DNA from: AP-15 sp035538335
GTDB lineage: Bacteria; Pseudomonadota; Alphaproteobacteria; ATCC43930; CGMCC-115725
Direction: 5' to 3'
Assembly: GCA_035538335.1 (NCBI GenBank)
Contig: DATLKN010000008.1
Coordinates: 186,001-250,000 of the forward strand
DNA length: 64,000 bases
This document shows, one piece after another, positions 42,451 to 51,473 of the stretch; positions within the stretch are counted from its first letter, which is position 1, and each line of letters opens with the position of its first letter. The notes under the pieces are model-generated. The model was not told the DNA's origin and did not search any database. It saw nothing but the letters and a program-made list of their open reading frames with translations. The translations under genes were made by a program, and so were the position numbers.

Positions 42451-44544
42451 GTGAGGAGCACGGATAGGGGCGAGGCGCGTCTCGGCGTCGATATCGGCGG
42501 CACCTTCACCGATGTCGCGCTCGAGGCGAAGGGCAAGCGCTGGAGCGCCAAGGTCCTGACGACGCCGCAGGCGCCCGAGCGCGCCGTCATCGAGGTCATG
42601 CACCAGGTGCTCGGCATGGCGGGGCTCGCGCCCGGCGATCTCTCGATCATCATTCACGGCACGACGCTCGCCACCAACGCCGTCATCGAGCGGAAGGGCG
42701 CGAAGACCGCGCTGCTGACGACCGAGGGCTTTCGCGACACGATCGAGATCCGGCACGAGAACCGCTTCGAGCAGTACGACGTCAACATCGACCTGCCGCC
42801 GCCCCTGGTGCCGCGCCGGCTGCGCTTTCCGGTGCCGGAGCGGATCGACGCGCAGGGCAGGGTGCTGACCCCGCTCGACGAAGGGGCCTTGCGGGCGCTG
42901 GCGCCGCGCCTCGCGGAGCAGGGCGTCGAGAGCCTCGCCATCGGCTTTCTGCACAGCTTCACGAACCAGGCGCATGAGCGGCGCGCCGGCGCGATCCTCG
43001 GGAAGCTGCTTCCCGGCGTGCCGATCACGCTCTCCTGCGAGGTGTCGCCCGAGATGCGCGAATACGAGCGCTTCTCGACCGCCTGCGCCAACGCCTATGT
43101 GCAGCCGCTGATGAGCCGCTACCTGCAGCGGCTTTCCGATCTGCTGGCGGCGCAGGGCTTTGCCTGCCCGCTCTTTCTGATGCTGTCTGGCGGCGGGCTC
43201 GCGACGCTCGACACCGCGGTCCGCTTTCCCGTCCGGCTCGTCGAATCGGGGCCGGCGGGCGGCGCCATCTTCGCCAGCCACATCGCGCGGCAGTGCGGCC
43301 TCGACAAGGTGCTCTCCTACGACATGGGCGGCACGACCGCGAAGATCTGTCTGATCGACGACGGCCGGCCGCAGACGAGCCGCGTCTTCGAGGTGGCGCG
43401 CATCTACCGCTTCAAGAAGGGCAGCGGCCTGCCGCTCAGGATCCCGGTCATCGAGATGGTCGAGATCGGCGCCGGCGGCGGCTCGATCGCCCGCGTCGAC
43501 CGGCTGCAGCGCATCACCGTCGGCCCCGACAGCGCCGGCGCCGATCCCGGCCCCGCCTGCTACGGCCGGGGCGGCCAGCGGCCGACCGTCACCGACGCCG
43601 ACCTCGTCCTCGGCCGCATCGATCCGACGGGCTTCTCCGGCGGCCGCATGGCCCTCGATCGCGCTGCGGCGGAAGCGGCGCTCCAGCGCGAGGTGGCGGC
43701 GCCGCTCGGCCTCACGCTGCCGCTCGCCGGCCTCGGCTTGAGCGAGATCGTCGACGAGAACATGGCGAGCGCGGCGCGCGTGCACGCGATCGAGAGCGGC
43801 AAGGACGCGCGCGGCCGCACCCTCGTCGCTTTCGGCGGCGCGGCGCCGCTGCATGCCTGCCGGCTCGCCGAGAAGCTCGGCATCGACCGCGTGCTGGTGC
43901 CCTCCTATGCCGGGGTCGGCTCGGCCGTGGGCTTTCTGCGCGCGCCGATCGCCTATGAGATCGCGCGCTCGCATCTGGAACGGCTCGAGCATTTCGACGC
44001 CGCCGCCGTCAACGCGCTGCTCGCGGCGATGCGCGCGGAGGCCGAGGCGATCGTCCGCCGCGGCGCCGGCGATGCGCCGCTCTCCGAGACGCGCTCGGCG
44101 CTGATGCGCTATCGCGGGCAGGGGCACGAGATCGTCGTACCGCTGCCGGTGCGGCCCTACGGCCGCGCGGACGCGGCGCTGCTGCGCGCCGATTTCGAGG
44201 CGGAATACCGCCGGCTCTACCGCCGCATCATCCCGGGGGTCGAGGTCGAGGTGCTGAGCTGGGTGCTGCTGCTCTCCGCGCCCGTTCCGGCCGAGCCCGG
44301 CGCGCCGCCGGCGCCGCCGCCCGCCTATTCGCCGCCGCCCGCCCGCCGCCGCGCGATCGTCGATCCGGAGACGGGCGAACCGGCCGAGGTCGCGATCTTC
44401 GAGCGAGATACGCTGCGGCCGGGCGCCCACATCCTAGGCCCAGCCGTCATCGTCGAGGACGAGACCTCGACCGTCATCGGCCGCAATTTCGACGGCCTCA
44501 TCGACGCCTTCGGCTATATCGAGCTGACGCGCCGGGTCGGCTGA
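42451..44544 (+). CDS. Hydantoinase/oxoprolinase A subunit (HyuA)
   Basis: ATP-dependent hydantoinase or 5-oxoprolinase large subunit, 697 residues, GTG start with GAGG upstream. The N-terminal ATP-binding region is GVDIGGTFTDVALE, followed by IIIHGTTLATNAVIERKG, SYDMGGTTAKICLID, IGAGGGSIARVDRLQRITVGP and GPACYGRGG. The enzyme normally acts with a HyuB partner, but hyuB lies about 13 kb downstream (57304). Substrate (hydantoin, oxoproline or a related ring) cannot be chosen. A Pro-rich linker (PPAPPPAYSPPPA) precedes the C-terminal part. Confidence 0.92.
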   Translation: MRSTDRGEARLGVDIGGTFTDVALEAKGKRWSAKVLTTPQAPERAVIEVMHQVLGMAGLAPGDLSIIIHGTTLATNAVIERKGAKTALLTTEGFRDTIEIRHENRFEQYDVNIDLPPPLVPRRLRFPVPERIDAQGRVLTPLDEGALRALAPRLAEQGVESLAIGFLHSFTNQAHERRAGAILGKLLPGVPITLSCEVSPEMREYERFSTACANAYVQPLMSRYLQRLSDLLAAQGFACPLFLMLSGGGLATLDTAVRFPVRLVESGPAGGAIFASHIARQCGLDKVLSYDMGGTTAKICLIDDGRPQTSRVFEVARIYRFKKGSGLPLRIPVIEMVEIGAGGGSIARVDRLQRITVGPDSAGADPGPACYGRGGQRPTVTDADLVLGRIDPTGFSGGRMALDRAAAEAALQREVAAPLGLTLPLAGLGLSEIVDENMASAARVHAIESGKDARGRTLVAFGGAAPLHACRLAEKLGIDRVLVPSYAGVGSAVGFLRAPIAYEIARSHLERLEHFDAAAVNALLAAMRAEAEAIVRRGAGDAPLSETRSALMRYRGQGHEIVVPLPVRPYGRADAALLRADFEAEYRRLYRRIIPGVEVEVLSWVLLLSAPVPAEPGAPPAPPPAYSPPPARRRAIVDPETGEPAEVAIFERDTLRPGAHILGPAVIVEDETSTVIGRNFDGLIDAFGYIELTRRVG

Positions 44545-44553
44545 TACCGCCGA

Positions 44554-45099
44554 TCACCCGCCCGCGTCGTGGTATTCTGGCACGCCGGCTCTCGCCCGCC
44601 CGGGGCTCGGCTCGCCCGCACGCCGCCGCGCGGCCTCGCTGGCGGCCCAGGATTCCACGGTATGCTCGCGCCAGATCGCGCTGACATGCGCCTGTCGCGG
44701 CGCAAAGAGCCAATCGAGGCTCCAGATGCCGCCGCCCGCGAGCCAGAAATAGAGAAAGACGAAGCAGTAGACGATCGCCAATTCGCCGCCATTGAGCAGC
44801 GGAAAGAAGCCTCTCGGCGCATGCGAGATGAAATAGGCGGCCGCCATGTCGCCCGCCAGGATGAACGCGACCGGGCGCGTGAACAGGCCGAGCGCCAAAA
44901 GCGCGCCGCCGACCAGCTCTATCAAGCCCTGCGCTCCCGGGACGAGGGTCAGCAGCGCATAAGGGTGATGCGTCGGCTGGTGCGGGAAGTCGACGATTTT
45001 TGCAAGCCCGTGTTCGAGGAACAGGAGCCCGAGGACGATGCGGACGACACTCAGCAGGCGTGGCTCCCAGGAGAGCCGGCTCTGCGCGAAATCTGACAT
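44554..45099 (-). CDS. DoxX-family membrane protein
   Basis: A 181-residue four-helix DoxX-like protein: SVVRIVLGLLFLEHGLAKI, ALLTLVPGAQGLIELVGGALLALGLF, TRPVAFILAGDMAAAYF and IVYCFVFLYFWLAGGG. The family participates in thiosulfate oxidation or redox membrane processes, but the role here is unknown. A longer charged C-terminal tail (REHTVESWAASEAARRRAG) is added. It converges on hyuA with a 9-base gap. A 344-base gap follows on its 5' side. Confidence 0.85.
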   Translation of the reverse strand: MSDFAQSRLSWEPRLLSVVRIVLGLLFLEHGLAKIVDFPHQPTHHPYALLTLVPGAQGLIELVGGALLALGLFTRPVAFILAGDMAAAYFISHAPRGFFPLLNGGELAIVYCFVFLYFWLAGGGIWSLDWLFAPRQAHVSAIWREHTVESWAASEAARRRAGEPSPGRARAGVPEYHDAGG

Positions 45100-45443
45100 G
45101 GATAGCCTCTATGGCGGCTGCCCGGACGGGTCTGGGTTATAGAAAATTAAGCCGTCGGCCGGCCGAATCGTTCCCCTGCGCGGCCGGTTGCGGCGATAGA
45201 TCGCAACAAGGCTGCAATGCAAAGCTGCCTGTTTATTCGGCAACGCCGGGGGTGGATCTTCTCAGCCCCGTTTTTCCAGCGAGAGGTCTCTGAGCGCAAC
45301 GCATCCTCCGATCGTCGTCCCGGCGAAGGCCGGGACCCAGGCCCGCCATGGATACCGGCTTCCGCCGGTATGAGGAGAAGGGAAGGGTGGCTGCTCTCGA
45401 TCGGCTGACAAGAACCGGAGCTCTTGGACGAAAGGACAAGTAC
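45100..45443. other. Long intergenic region with repeat and possible operator
   Basis: This 344-base gap lies between the divergent DoxX and MFS genes. It holds an AT-richer patch (AGAAAATTAAG at 45141-45151), a GTTGCG/CGCAAC dyad (45187-45207) and the inverted repeat at 45312. The two divergent promoters must lie here, but I cannot place them. Confidence 0.4.
45312..45372. repeat. Paired inverted-repeat unit
   Basis: TCGTCGTCCCGGCGAAGGCCGGGACCCAGG is followed, after CCCGCC, by a reverse-orientation copy CCATGGATACCGGCTTCCGCCGGTATGA, making a nested hairpin. Related to the units at 37480 and 49455. In-frame starts upstream of the MFS ATG would translate it, which supports ATG 45444. Confidence 0.65.
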
Positions 45444-46841
45444 ATGGCCGCGACTGCGCCCGAACTCGCCGCCCGCCTCGACCGCCTGCCGATGACCCGG
45501 CATCTGTGGTGGCTCGTCACGCTGATTTCGCTCGGCGGCTGCTTCGAGCTTTACGATCTTTTCCTCACCGCCTACATCGCGCCGGGCCTCCTGAAGGCCG
45601 GCTACTTCACGCCGCAATCCTTGGGGCCGTTCGCGGTCCTCACCCCCTACGGCATTGCCGGCATCGGCACCTTCGTCTTCGCGCTCTTCGCCGGGCTTTT
45701 CGTCGGCGCCATCTTTCTCGGCCATTTCGCCGACCGCTACGGCAGGCGCCGCGTCTTCACCTTCTCGCTCGTCTGGTACTCGATCACGACGGCGATCATG
45801 GCGTTCCAGCAATCGGGCTTCGCGGTCGATCTGTGGCGCTTCATCGCCGGCATCGGCATCGGCATCGAGCTGGTGACGATCGACACCTACGTCTCCGAAT
45901 TGGTGCCGCGCACGCATCGCGGCCGCGCCTATGCGTACAACCAGTTCTTCCAGTTTCTCGCGGTGCCGGTCGTCGCGTTCCTCGCCTGGCTGCTCGTGCC
46001 CAATATGCCCTTCGGCTTCGACGGCTGGCGCTGGGTCGTGCTGATCGGCTCGGTCGGCGCGATCTTCATCTGGGCGATCCGTCTCAGCCTGCCGGAATCG
46101 CCGCGCTGGCTGGCGCGCCACGGCCGCGCCGCCGATGCCGAGCGGGTGGTCGGGCGCATCGAGGAGCGGGTCGCCGCGCAATCGGGCGGCAGGCTGCCGC
46201 CGGTCGGCCCGCCGGAGGCGGAGAGCGAGGGCGAGCCGACTTTCGCCGAGATCTGGCAGCCGCCCTATGACCGCCGCGCGATCATCCTCTCGATCTTCAA
46301 TTTCTTTCAGACCTTCGGCTATTACGGCTTCGCCGCCTGGGTCCCGACCTTGCTGATCGCCAAAGGCATCAAAGTGACGACGAGCCTCGAATACTCATTC
46401 GTCATCGCGATCGCCAACCCTGTCGGGCCGCTCCTCGGCATGCTGATCGCCGACAAGATCGAGCGCAAATGGCAGGTCTGCCTCGGCGCCGTCGGCATCG
46501 CCGTCTTCGGCATGCTGTTCGCCAACGGCAACGGCGCGACGGCGCTGATCGCGTTGGGCGTGCTCGTCACCCTCTGCAACAACCTCCTCTCCTACAGCTT
46601 CCACAACTACCAGTCCGAGCTGTTCCCGACCCGCATCCGCTCGCGCGCGATCGGCTTCGTCTACTCCTGGAGCCGGCTGTCGGCGGCATTGTCGGGTCTC
46701 GTCGTCGCCTTCCTGCTGCACGCCGGCGGCGTCAACGCGGTCTTCGGCTTCATCGCCTTTGCGATGCTGATGGTCGTCGTCTCGATCGGCGGCTTCGGCC
46801 CACGCACCCGCGGCCTCGCGCTGGAGGCGATCTCGCACTAG
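45444..46841 (+). CDS. MFS transporter, sugar/organic acid porter type
   Basis: A 465-residue 12-helix transporter. The intracellular motif GHFADRYGRRRVFTFS (loop 2/3), RLSLPESPRWLARHGRAADAE (end of helix 6) and ELFPTRIRSRAIGFVYSWSRL (loop 10/11) are typical of the metabolite:H+ symporter or sugar-porter families. ATG 45444 follows AAAGGACAAGTAC. It precedes a tannase-family esterase gene and may import an aromatic or organic acid released by it, which is an inference from context only. Confidence 0.88.
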   Translation: MAATAPELAARLDRLPMTRHLWWLVTLISLGGCFELYDLFLTAYIAPGLLKAGYFTPQSLGPFAVLTPYGIAGIGTFVFALFAGLFVGAIFLGHFADRYGRRRVFTFSLVWYSITTAIMAFQQSGFAVDLWRFIAGIGIGIELVTIDTYVSELVPRTHRGRAYAYNQFFQFLAVPVVAFLAWLLVPNMPFGFDGWRWVVLIGSVGAIFIWAIRLSLPESPRWLARHGRAADAERVVGRIEERVAAQSGGRLPPVGPPEAESEGEPTFAEIWQPPYDRRAIILSIFNFFQTFGYYGFAAWVPTLLIAKGIKVTTSLEYSFVIAIANPVGPLLGMLIADKIERKWQVCLGAVGIAVFGMLFANGNGATALIALGVLVTLCNNLLSYSFHNYQSELFPTRIRSRAIGFVYSWSRLSAALSGLVVAFLLHAGGVNAVFGFIAFAMLMVVVSIGGFGPRTRGLALEAISH

Positions 46842-46952
46842 TCGGCGCGCCGAGTTCGTGTGGAAATTATGATCAACCGCGAATAGGCGAAAGTCGCGGA
46901 ACTCGCGAGCGAATTTTGGTGTTGCTGGTGCACCTTTTCGGGAGGAGCGGCA

Positions 46953-48629
46953 ATGCCAGCATCAACAATGGTCCGCCTCGCCGGTGCCGCCTCGGTCCTC
47001 GCCGCGGCGACGTTTTCTGCGCCGCCGGCCGCCGCCGGCATGTCGTGCGAGACGCTGGTCGCTCTGTCGCAGCCGGGCAATTTCGTGATCACCTCCGCGG
47101 TATCTTTCCCGGGCGGCTCGTTCTCGGCCCCCGACGGCAACGTCTACGAAAACGTGCCGCCGTTCTGCGAGGTCTCGGCCGTGATGACGCCCAGCACCGA
47201 CTCTGTGATCAACGTCTATGTCTGGCTGCCGAGCGCGGGCTGGACCGGAAGATTCGAGGGCACCGGCAACGGCGGCTACGCCGGTACCGTGGCGCTCTCC
47301 GTGCCGGCCATGATCTCGGGCCTCGAGACTGGATCGGCGGTGGCCGGCACCGACATGGGCACCGCCCCTTCGGCCAACAACGACGCGGACGCCCTCGTCG
47401 GCCATCCCGAGAAGTGGATCGATTTCGGCTATCGCTCGACGCATCTGATGACGAGCCTCGGCAAGCAGCTGGTGCAGGCGTTTTACGGGCAATCCGCCGC
47501 GTTTTCCTATTTCAACGGCTGTTCGACCGGTGGCCAGCAGGCTCTGATGGAGGCGCAGAGCTTCCCTGACGATTACAACGGCATCCTCGGCGGCGACCCC
47601 GCCGCCAACCGCACCCACGTCCACACCGCGGTCCTGTGGAATTACGCCAAGATGCACCAGTCGCCGACGAGCCTCTTCGTCGGCACCAATCAGACGCAGG
47701 CGATTACGAACGCGGTCGTCGCCGCCTGCGTCGTCAAGAGCGGCGGGTTGAGCACCGACCCGTTCCTGACCGACCCGCGCAAATGCGATTGGGACCCGGG
47801 TGCGCTGGCCTGCACCGGCGCGCCTGACGGCACCTGTCTCACCCCGGACGAAGTGACGGCGGCGCGCGAGATCTATGCCGGCGCCACCGATCCGGTCACC
47901 GGCCACCTGATCTTCCCCGGCTCGGTCAGGGGCGGCGAGAGCGACCCGCAATTCGGCTGGGTCGGCATCCAGGACCAGCCGGAGGTGCCGTTCGGTTCGC
48001 TGTTCAAATGGGTGTTCGGCCTCGATTGGCTTTGGCCGACCTTCGATTTCAACCAGGATATGGCCGATGTCGATCAAGTCCTCGCGCCGATCCTCAACGC
48101 CAACAGCCCCGACCTCAGCGCCTTTGCCGGCCACGGCGGCAAGCTCTTGATGTACCAGGGCTGGGCCGACCCGCTGATCTCGCCGCAGATGCTGATCGAC
48201 TATTTCCTCGAGGTCGTGGCGCAGAACAACAGCAACCGCAAGGACGGGCTCGCCGACACGCGGCAGTTTTTCCGCCTGTTCATGGTGCCGGGCATGTATC
48301 ACTGCGCCTTCGGGCCCGGGCCCAACGCCTTCGGCAATCTGTTCAGCGGCCAGGTCTATGCCGCCCCGCCACCGGTCGAGGACGCCTCGCACGACGCGCT
48401 GATCGCGCTCGAGGAGTGGGTCGAGCAGGGCACCCCGCCGCAGCAGTTGATCGCGACCAAATACAACAACGACCTGCCGCAAGCGGGCATAGCGATGCAG
48501 CGGCCGATCTGCCCCTTCCCGCAGGTGCCGCACTACAACGGCAGCGGCCCGACCAACCAGGCGAGCAGCTTTTCCTGCGTCACCGACAACTGGGACGTGA
48601 ACCCGACGCCGTCGCCGGAATACCTGTAG
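46953..48629 (+). CDS. Tannase/feruloyl-esterase-family exported alpha/beta hydrolase
   Basis: A 558-residue exported serine esterase. The leader (MVRLAGAASVLAAATFSAPPAAA) is followed by a tannase fold. The nucleophile elbow is GCSTGGQQALMEAQSFPDDYNGILGGDPAANRTH, and the catalytic His is in MVPGMYHCAFGPGPNAF. An Asp/Glu pair and several cysteines (CSTGG, KCDW, ACTG, PICPF) suit a disulfide-stabilised lid domain. Tannases and feruloyl esterases release gallate or hydroxycinnamates from plant esters. Adjacent transport and SDR genes suggest a catabolic module. Confidence 0.88.
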   Translation: MPASTMVRLAGAASVLAAATFSAPPAAAGMSCETLVALSQPGNFVITSAVSFPGGSFSAPDGNVYENVPPFCEVSAVMTPSTDSVINVYVWLPSAGWTGRFEGTGNGGYAGTVALSVPAMISGLETGSAVAGTDMGTAPSANNDADALVGHPEKWIDFGYRSTHLMTSLGKQLVQAFYGQSAAFSYFNGCSTGGQQALMEAQSFPDDYNGILGGDPAANRTHVHTAVLWNYAKMHQSPTSLFVGTNQTQAITNAVVAACVVKSGGLSTDPFLTDPRKCDWDPGALACTGAPDGTCLTPDEVTAAREIYAGATDPVTGHLIFPGSVRGGESDPQFGWVGIQDQPEVPFGSLFKWVFGLDWLWPTFDFNQDMADVDQVLAPILNANSPDLSAFAGHGGKLLMYQGWADPLISPQMLIDYFLEVVAQNNSNRKDGLADTRQFFRLFMVPGMYHCAFGPGPNAFGNLFSGQVYAAPPPVEDASHDALIALEEWVEQGTPPQQLIATKYNNDLPQAGIAMQRPICPFPQVPHYNGSGPTNQASSFSCVTDNWDVNPTPSPEYL

Positions 48630-48649
48630 CGGGGCCCTGAGGAGAACCT

Positions 48650-49432
48650 TTATTTCCCGCGGAAGTATTCCTCGTACGGGATGTCATTGCTGACGAGGAC
48701 GCCGCCGTCGACGTCGAGCGCGATGCCGGTGCACATGCGTGACCTGTCGCCGGCGAGGAAGATGACCGCGTCGGCGATGTCCTCGGGCTCGACCATGCGT
48801 CCCAAGGGGATCTTCTTCGCGCGCGCCGTCTTTTGCTCGGCTGTCGGCAGCCCGCCGACGAAAGGCGTCGCGGTCGGGCCGGGACAGACCGCGTTGACGC
48901 GGATATTGTCGGGCGCCAGCTCATAGGCGGCGTGCCGGGTGAAGCCGAGCAGCCCCGCCTTCGAGGCGGTGTAGTTGGCGCCGCCGCCGAACGAGATGCG
49001 CCGCCCGGCGACCGAGGCGATGTTGACGATGGCGCCTTGGCCGCGCGCCTTCATATAAGGCAGGACCGCCTGCACGCCGTTGAAGGGGCCGCGCAGATTG
49101 ACCGCGATGACCCGCTCCCACGCCTCGAGCGGCATCTTGGCGATGATGTGCCGCGTGATCGTCCCGGCGCAGTTGACGAGAATGTCGATGCCGCCTTGCC
49201 TCTCGCCGATCTCGGCCGCGAGCCGCGCGAAGGCCGGTCCGTCCGACACGTCGAGCGCGTGCGCGTTCGCCGCGCCGCCTATCTCGCGCGCGATGCGCTC
49301 CGCCGCCGCGCCGTCGTAATCGACGGCCGCGACCCGCGCGCCTTCCCTCGCGAAGGCGCGGCAGCAGGCGGCGCCGATGCCGCTGCCGCCGCCGGTGACG
49401 AGCGCGACCTTGCCGGCGAATTCTCCAGTCAT
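48650..49432 (-). CDS. SDR-family oxidoreductase
   Basis: A 260-residue short-chain dehydrogenase. The NAD(P) motif is VTGGGSGIGAACC, the NNAG-like motif is LVNCAGTITR, and the catalytic tetrad includes Ser in IASVAGRRISFG and Tyr-Lys in YTASKAG. The C-terminus has LDVDGGVLVSND. It converges on the esterase gene. The ThDP enzyme gene begins 140 bases further away on the same strand, so they may be co-transcribed. Substrate is unknown. Confidence 0.9.
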   Translation of the reverse strand: MTGEFAGKVALVTGGGSGIGAACCRAFAREGARVAAVDYDGAAAERIAREIGGAANAHALDVSDGPAFARLAAEIGERQGGIDILVNCAGTITRHIIAKMPLEAWERVIAVNLRGPFNGVQAVLPYMKARGQGAIVNIASVAGRRISFGGGANYTASKAGLLGFTRHAAYELAPDNIRVNAVCPGPTATPFVGGLPTAEQKTARAKKIPLGRMVEPEDIADAVIFLAGDRSRMCTGIALDVDGGVLVSNDIPYEEYFRGK

Positions 49433-49454
49433 ATTCGGGTTCCTCCTTCAATCT

Positions 49455-49483
49455 GTCATACCGGCGAAGGCCGGTATCCATGG
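49455..49483. repeat. Inverted repeat between SDR and ThDP enzyme genes
   Basis: ATACCGG (49458-49464) and CCGGTAT (49471-49477) surround CGAAGG, within the longer GTCATACCGG-type unit also seen at 45312. Belongs to the same dispersed family. Confidence 0.65.
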
Positions 49484-49572
49484 ATGGGGCAAGCTCGGGC
49501 GGCTCCTGTGCATCGCTGTCGCGAGCCCGTGGCGGTGGCGCGATGGGTCGCGGCTTTCGCCGGGACGGCGGT

Positions 49573-51384
49573 TCAAGAAGACGGCTCGAACCGGCCGCCG
49601 ATGCCGACGCGGCTGCGCCCCAATCCCGGCAATTCCCACACGCCGGCGCCCGCGGGGTTGAGGTCGGCGCCGACATTCGCATCGATCAGGCAGGGCTTGT
49701 TCGCAGCCACCGCCGCCTGCACCGCCTCGGCGAGGTCGCCCGGCCGGTCGACGCTGACGCCCTCGATCCCGGCGGCCCGCGCCATCGCCGCGAAATCGGG
49801 GTTGTAGGGCTTGCCCGTCTCCGGATGGCGGAAATCGGTCGCCAGCTCCCGCCCCTCGAGATAGCCGCGCTGCAGCCCGCGGATCGAGGCGTAGGCGTAG
49901 TTGTTCCACACCACCCACACGACCGGCAGCCCATATTCGACCGCCGTACCGAGGACGCTCGCATGCATGAAGAAGGCGCCGTCGCCGCACACCGACACGC
50001 ATGGCCGGTCGGGGGCGGCGAGCTTGGCGCCGAGGACGCCCGCCACCCCGAACCCCATCGGCCCGAACCCCATCGAGCCGATCAGCGAATCCGGATGCCG
50101 CGGCCGGCAATAGAGGTTGAGCCAGTTGTGGTGCACGCCGATGTCGCTGACGAGGATCGCGTTCGCGGGCAGCGCCCGGTCGATCTCGTGCGCGGCGCGT
50201 TGCGGGTGGATCGGCGTCCCCTCGTCGCGATAGCCGGGCGCGACGAATTCCTCCCATTCGCGCCGCCACCCTTCGATCGCCGCGAGCCAGCCCCTGCGCG
50301 CTTCCGCCGCTTCCGCCGCTTGCGCCGCCGGCCGCCGCGCCTCGATTTCGGACAAGAGCTGGCGCAGAAAGGTGCGCACATCGGCCATCAGCCCCAAGGC
50401 GACGGGATAGTTGCGGGCGATCTCCTCGGGATCGATATCGACGTGGATCAGCTTCGTCGGCGGGATCGTGAAGGAATAGCCGGGAAGCCACGAGCTCGAG
50501 GTGCGGTCGTCGAAGCGCACCCCGAGCGCCAGCAGCACATCGGCCTCGCGCGCGGCCCGGTTGGCCGCCAGATGCCCGGCCCGCGACACGAGCCCGAGCG
50601 CGAGCGGATGATCGGCCGGTATCGCGCCGAGCCCGCTTGCCGAAGCCGCGACCGGGATCTGCAGCCGCTTGGCGAGGGCGAGCAGATCGGCCGCCGCGCC
50701 CGCGTACTTGACGCCCTGCCCGACGAGGACGACCGGCCGACGCGCCGCCAGCAGCATGTCGGCGGCGCGGGCGAGGCCCTCCGGGTCGGCGCCGCAGCGG
50801 CTGGAGACGTTGGAATTCCACTCCTCGGGCGGCGGCGTCTCGCCGGCCGCTTCCTTGAAGATGTCGAACGGCACGTCGAGAACGACCGGGCCCGGCCGTC
50901 CGGTCACCATCGTCTTCCAGGCCTGCCGCACCGCGATCGGCACCATCTCGCCGCGCGTCGGCTGGAAGACGCGCTTGCAATAGGCCCGCACTGTCGAGGG
51001 GTAATCGGCCTGGTAATGCCGGTAGAGTTCCTGGAAGGCTCCGCGGTTGAACTGGCTCGTCGGCACGTTGCCGGTGACCGCCAGGAACGGCACCGAATCG
51101 AGAAAGGCGTTGCCGAGCGCGATCGGCAAATTGGCCGAGCCCGGCCCGCATGAGGTGAAGGTCGCGATCGGCTTGCCCGAGACGCGGTAGAAGACATCGG
51201 CCATGAAGCCGGCGACGCTCTCGTGATGCACCGAGATCGTCGCGATGTCGCTCTTGCGTTCGTGGAGCGCGTCGATGAAGCCGATATTGCCGTGGCCGCA
51301 AAGGCCGAAGGCGTAAGGCACCTTCTCGCGGACCAGGTAATCGACGATGACCTGCCCGCCGTCGAGCCTGTTGTCGAGCGCCAT
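49573..51384 (-). CDS. Thiamine-diphosphate-dependent enzyme, acetolactate-synthase-like
   Basis: A 603-residue ThDP enzyme. The N-terminal catalytic Glu is in SVHHESVAGFMADVF, and the ThDP motif is GDGAFFMHASVLG...NNYAYASI near residue 500. The middle domain has VVLVGQGVKYAGAAADLL. The PEEWNSNVSS loop and the replacement of the usual QLTG-type region suggest a function other than valine biosynthesis. The ATG at 51384 is preceded by CAGGAGAATATCG. It is divergent from the hydroxyacid dehydrogenase and parallel to the SDR. Confidence 0.87.
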   Translation of the reverse strand: MALDNRLDGGQVIVDYLVREKVPYAFGLCGHGNIGFIDALHERKSDIATISVHHESVAGFMADVFYRVSGKPIATFTSCGPGSANLPIALGNAFLDSVPFLAVTGNVPTSQFNRGAFQELYRHYQADYPSTVRAYCKRVFQPTRGEMVPIAVRQAWKTMVTGRPGPVVLDVPFDIFKEAAGETPPPEEWNSNVSSRCGADPEGLARAADMLLAARRPVVLVGQGVKYAGAAADLLALAKRLQIPVAASASGLGAIPADHPLALGLVSRAGHLAANRAAREADVLLALGVRFDDRTSSSWLPGYSFTIPPTKLIHVDIDPEEIARNYPVALGLMADVRTFLRQLLSEIEARRPAAQAAEAAEARRGWLAAIEGWRREWEEFVAPGYRDEGTPIHPQRAAHEIDRALPANAILVSDIGVHHNWLNLYCRPRHPDSLIGSMGFGPMGFGVAGVLGAKLAAPDRPCVSVCGDGAFFMHASVLGTAVEYGLPVVWVVWNNYAYASIRGLQRGYLEGRELATDFRHPETGKPYNPDFAAMARAAGIEGVSVDRPGDLAEAVQAAVAANKPCLIDANVGADLNPAGAGVWELPGLGRSRVGIGGRFEPSS

Positions 51385-51473
51385 CGATATTCTCCTGTCC
51401 CGACGCCGATTGCGGCAAACCGCATGTGCGGCGCACTATATCGGCGCTCGATGCCGATGGCGCAGGAAGATCG

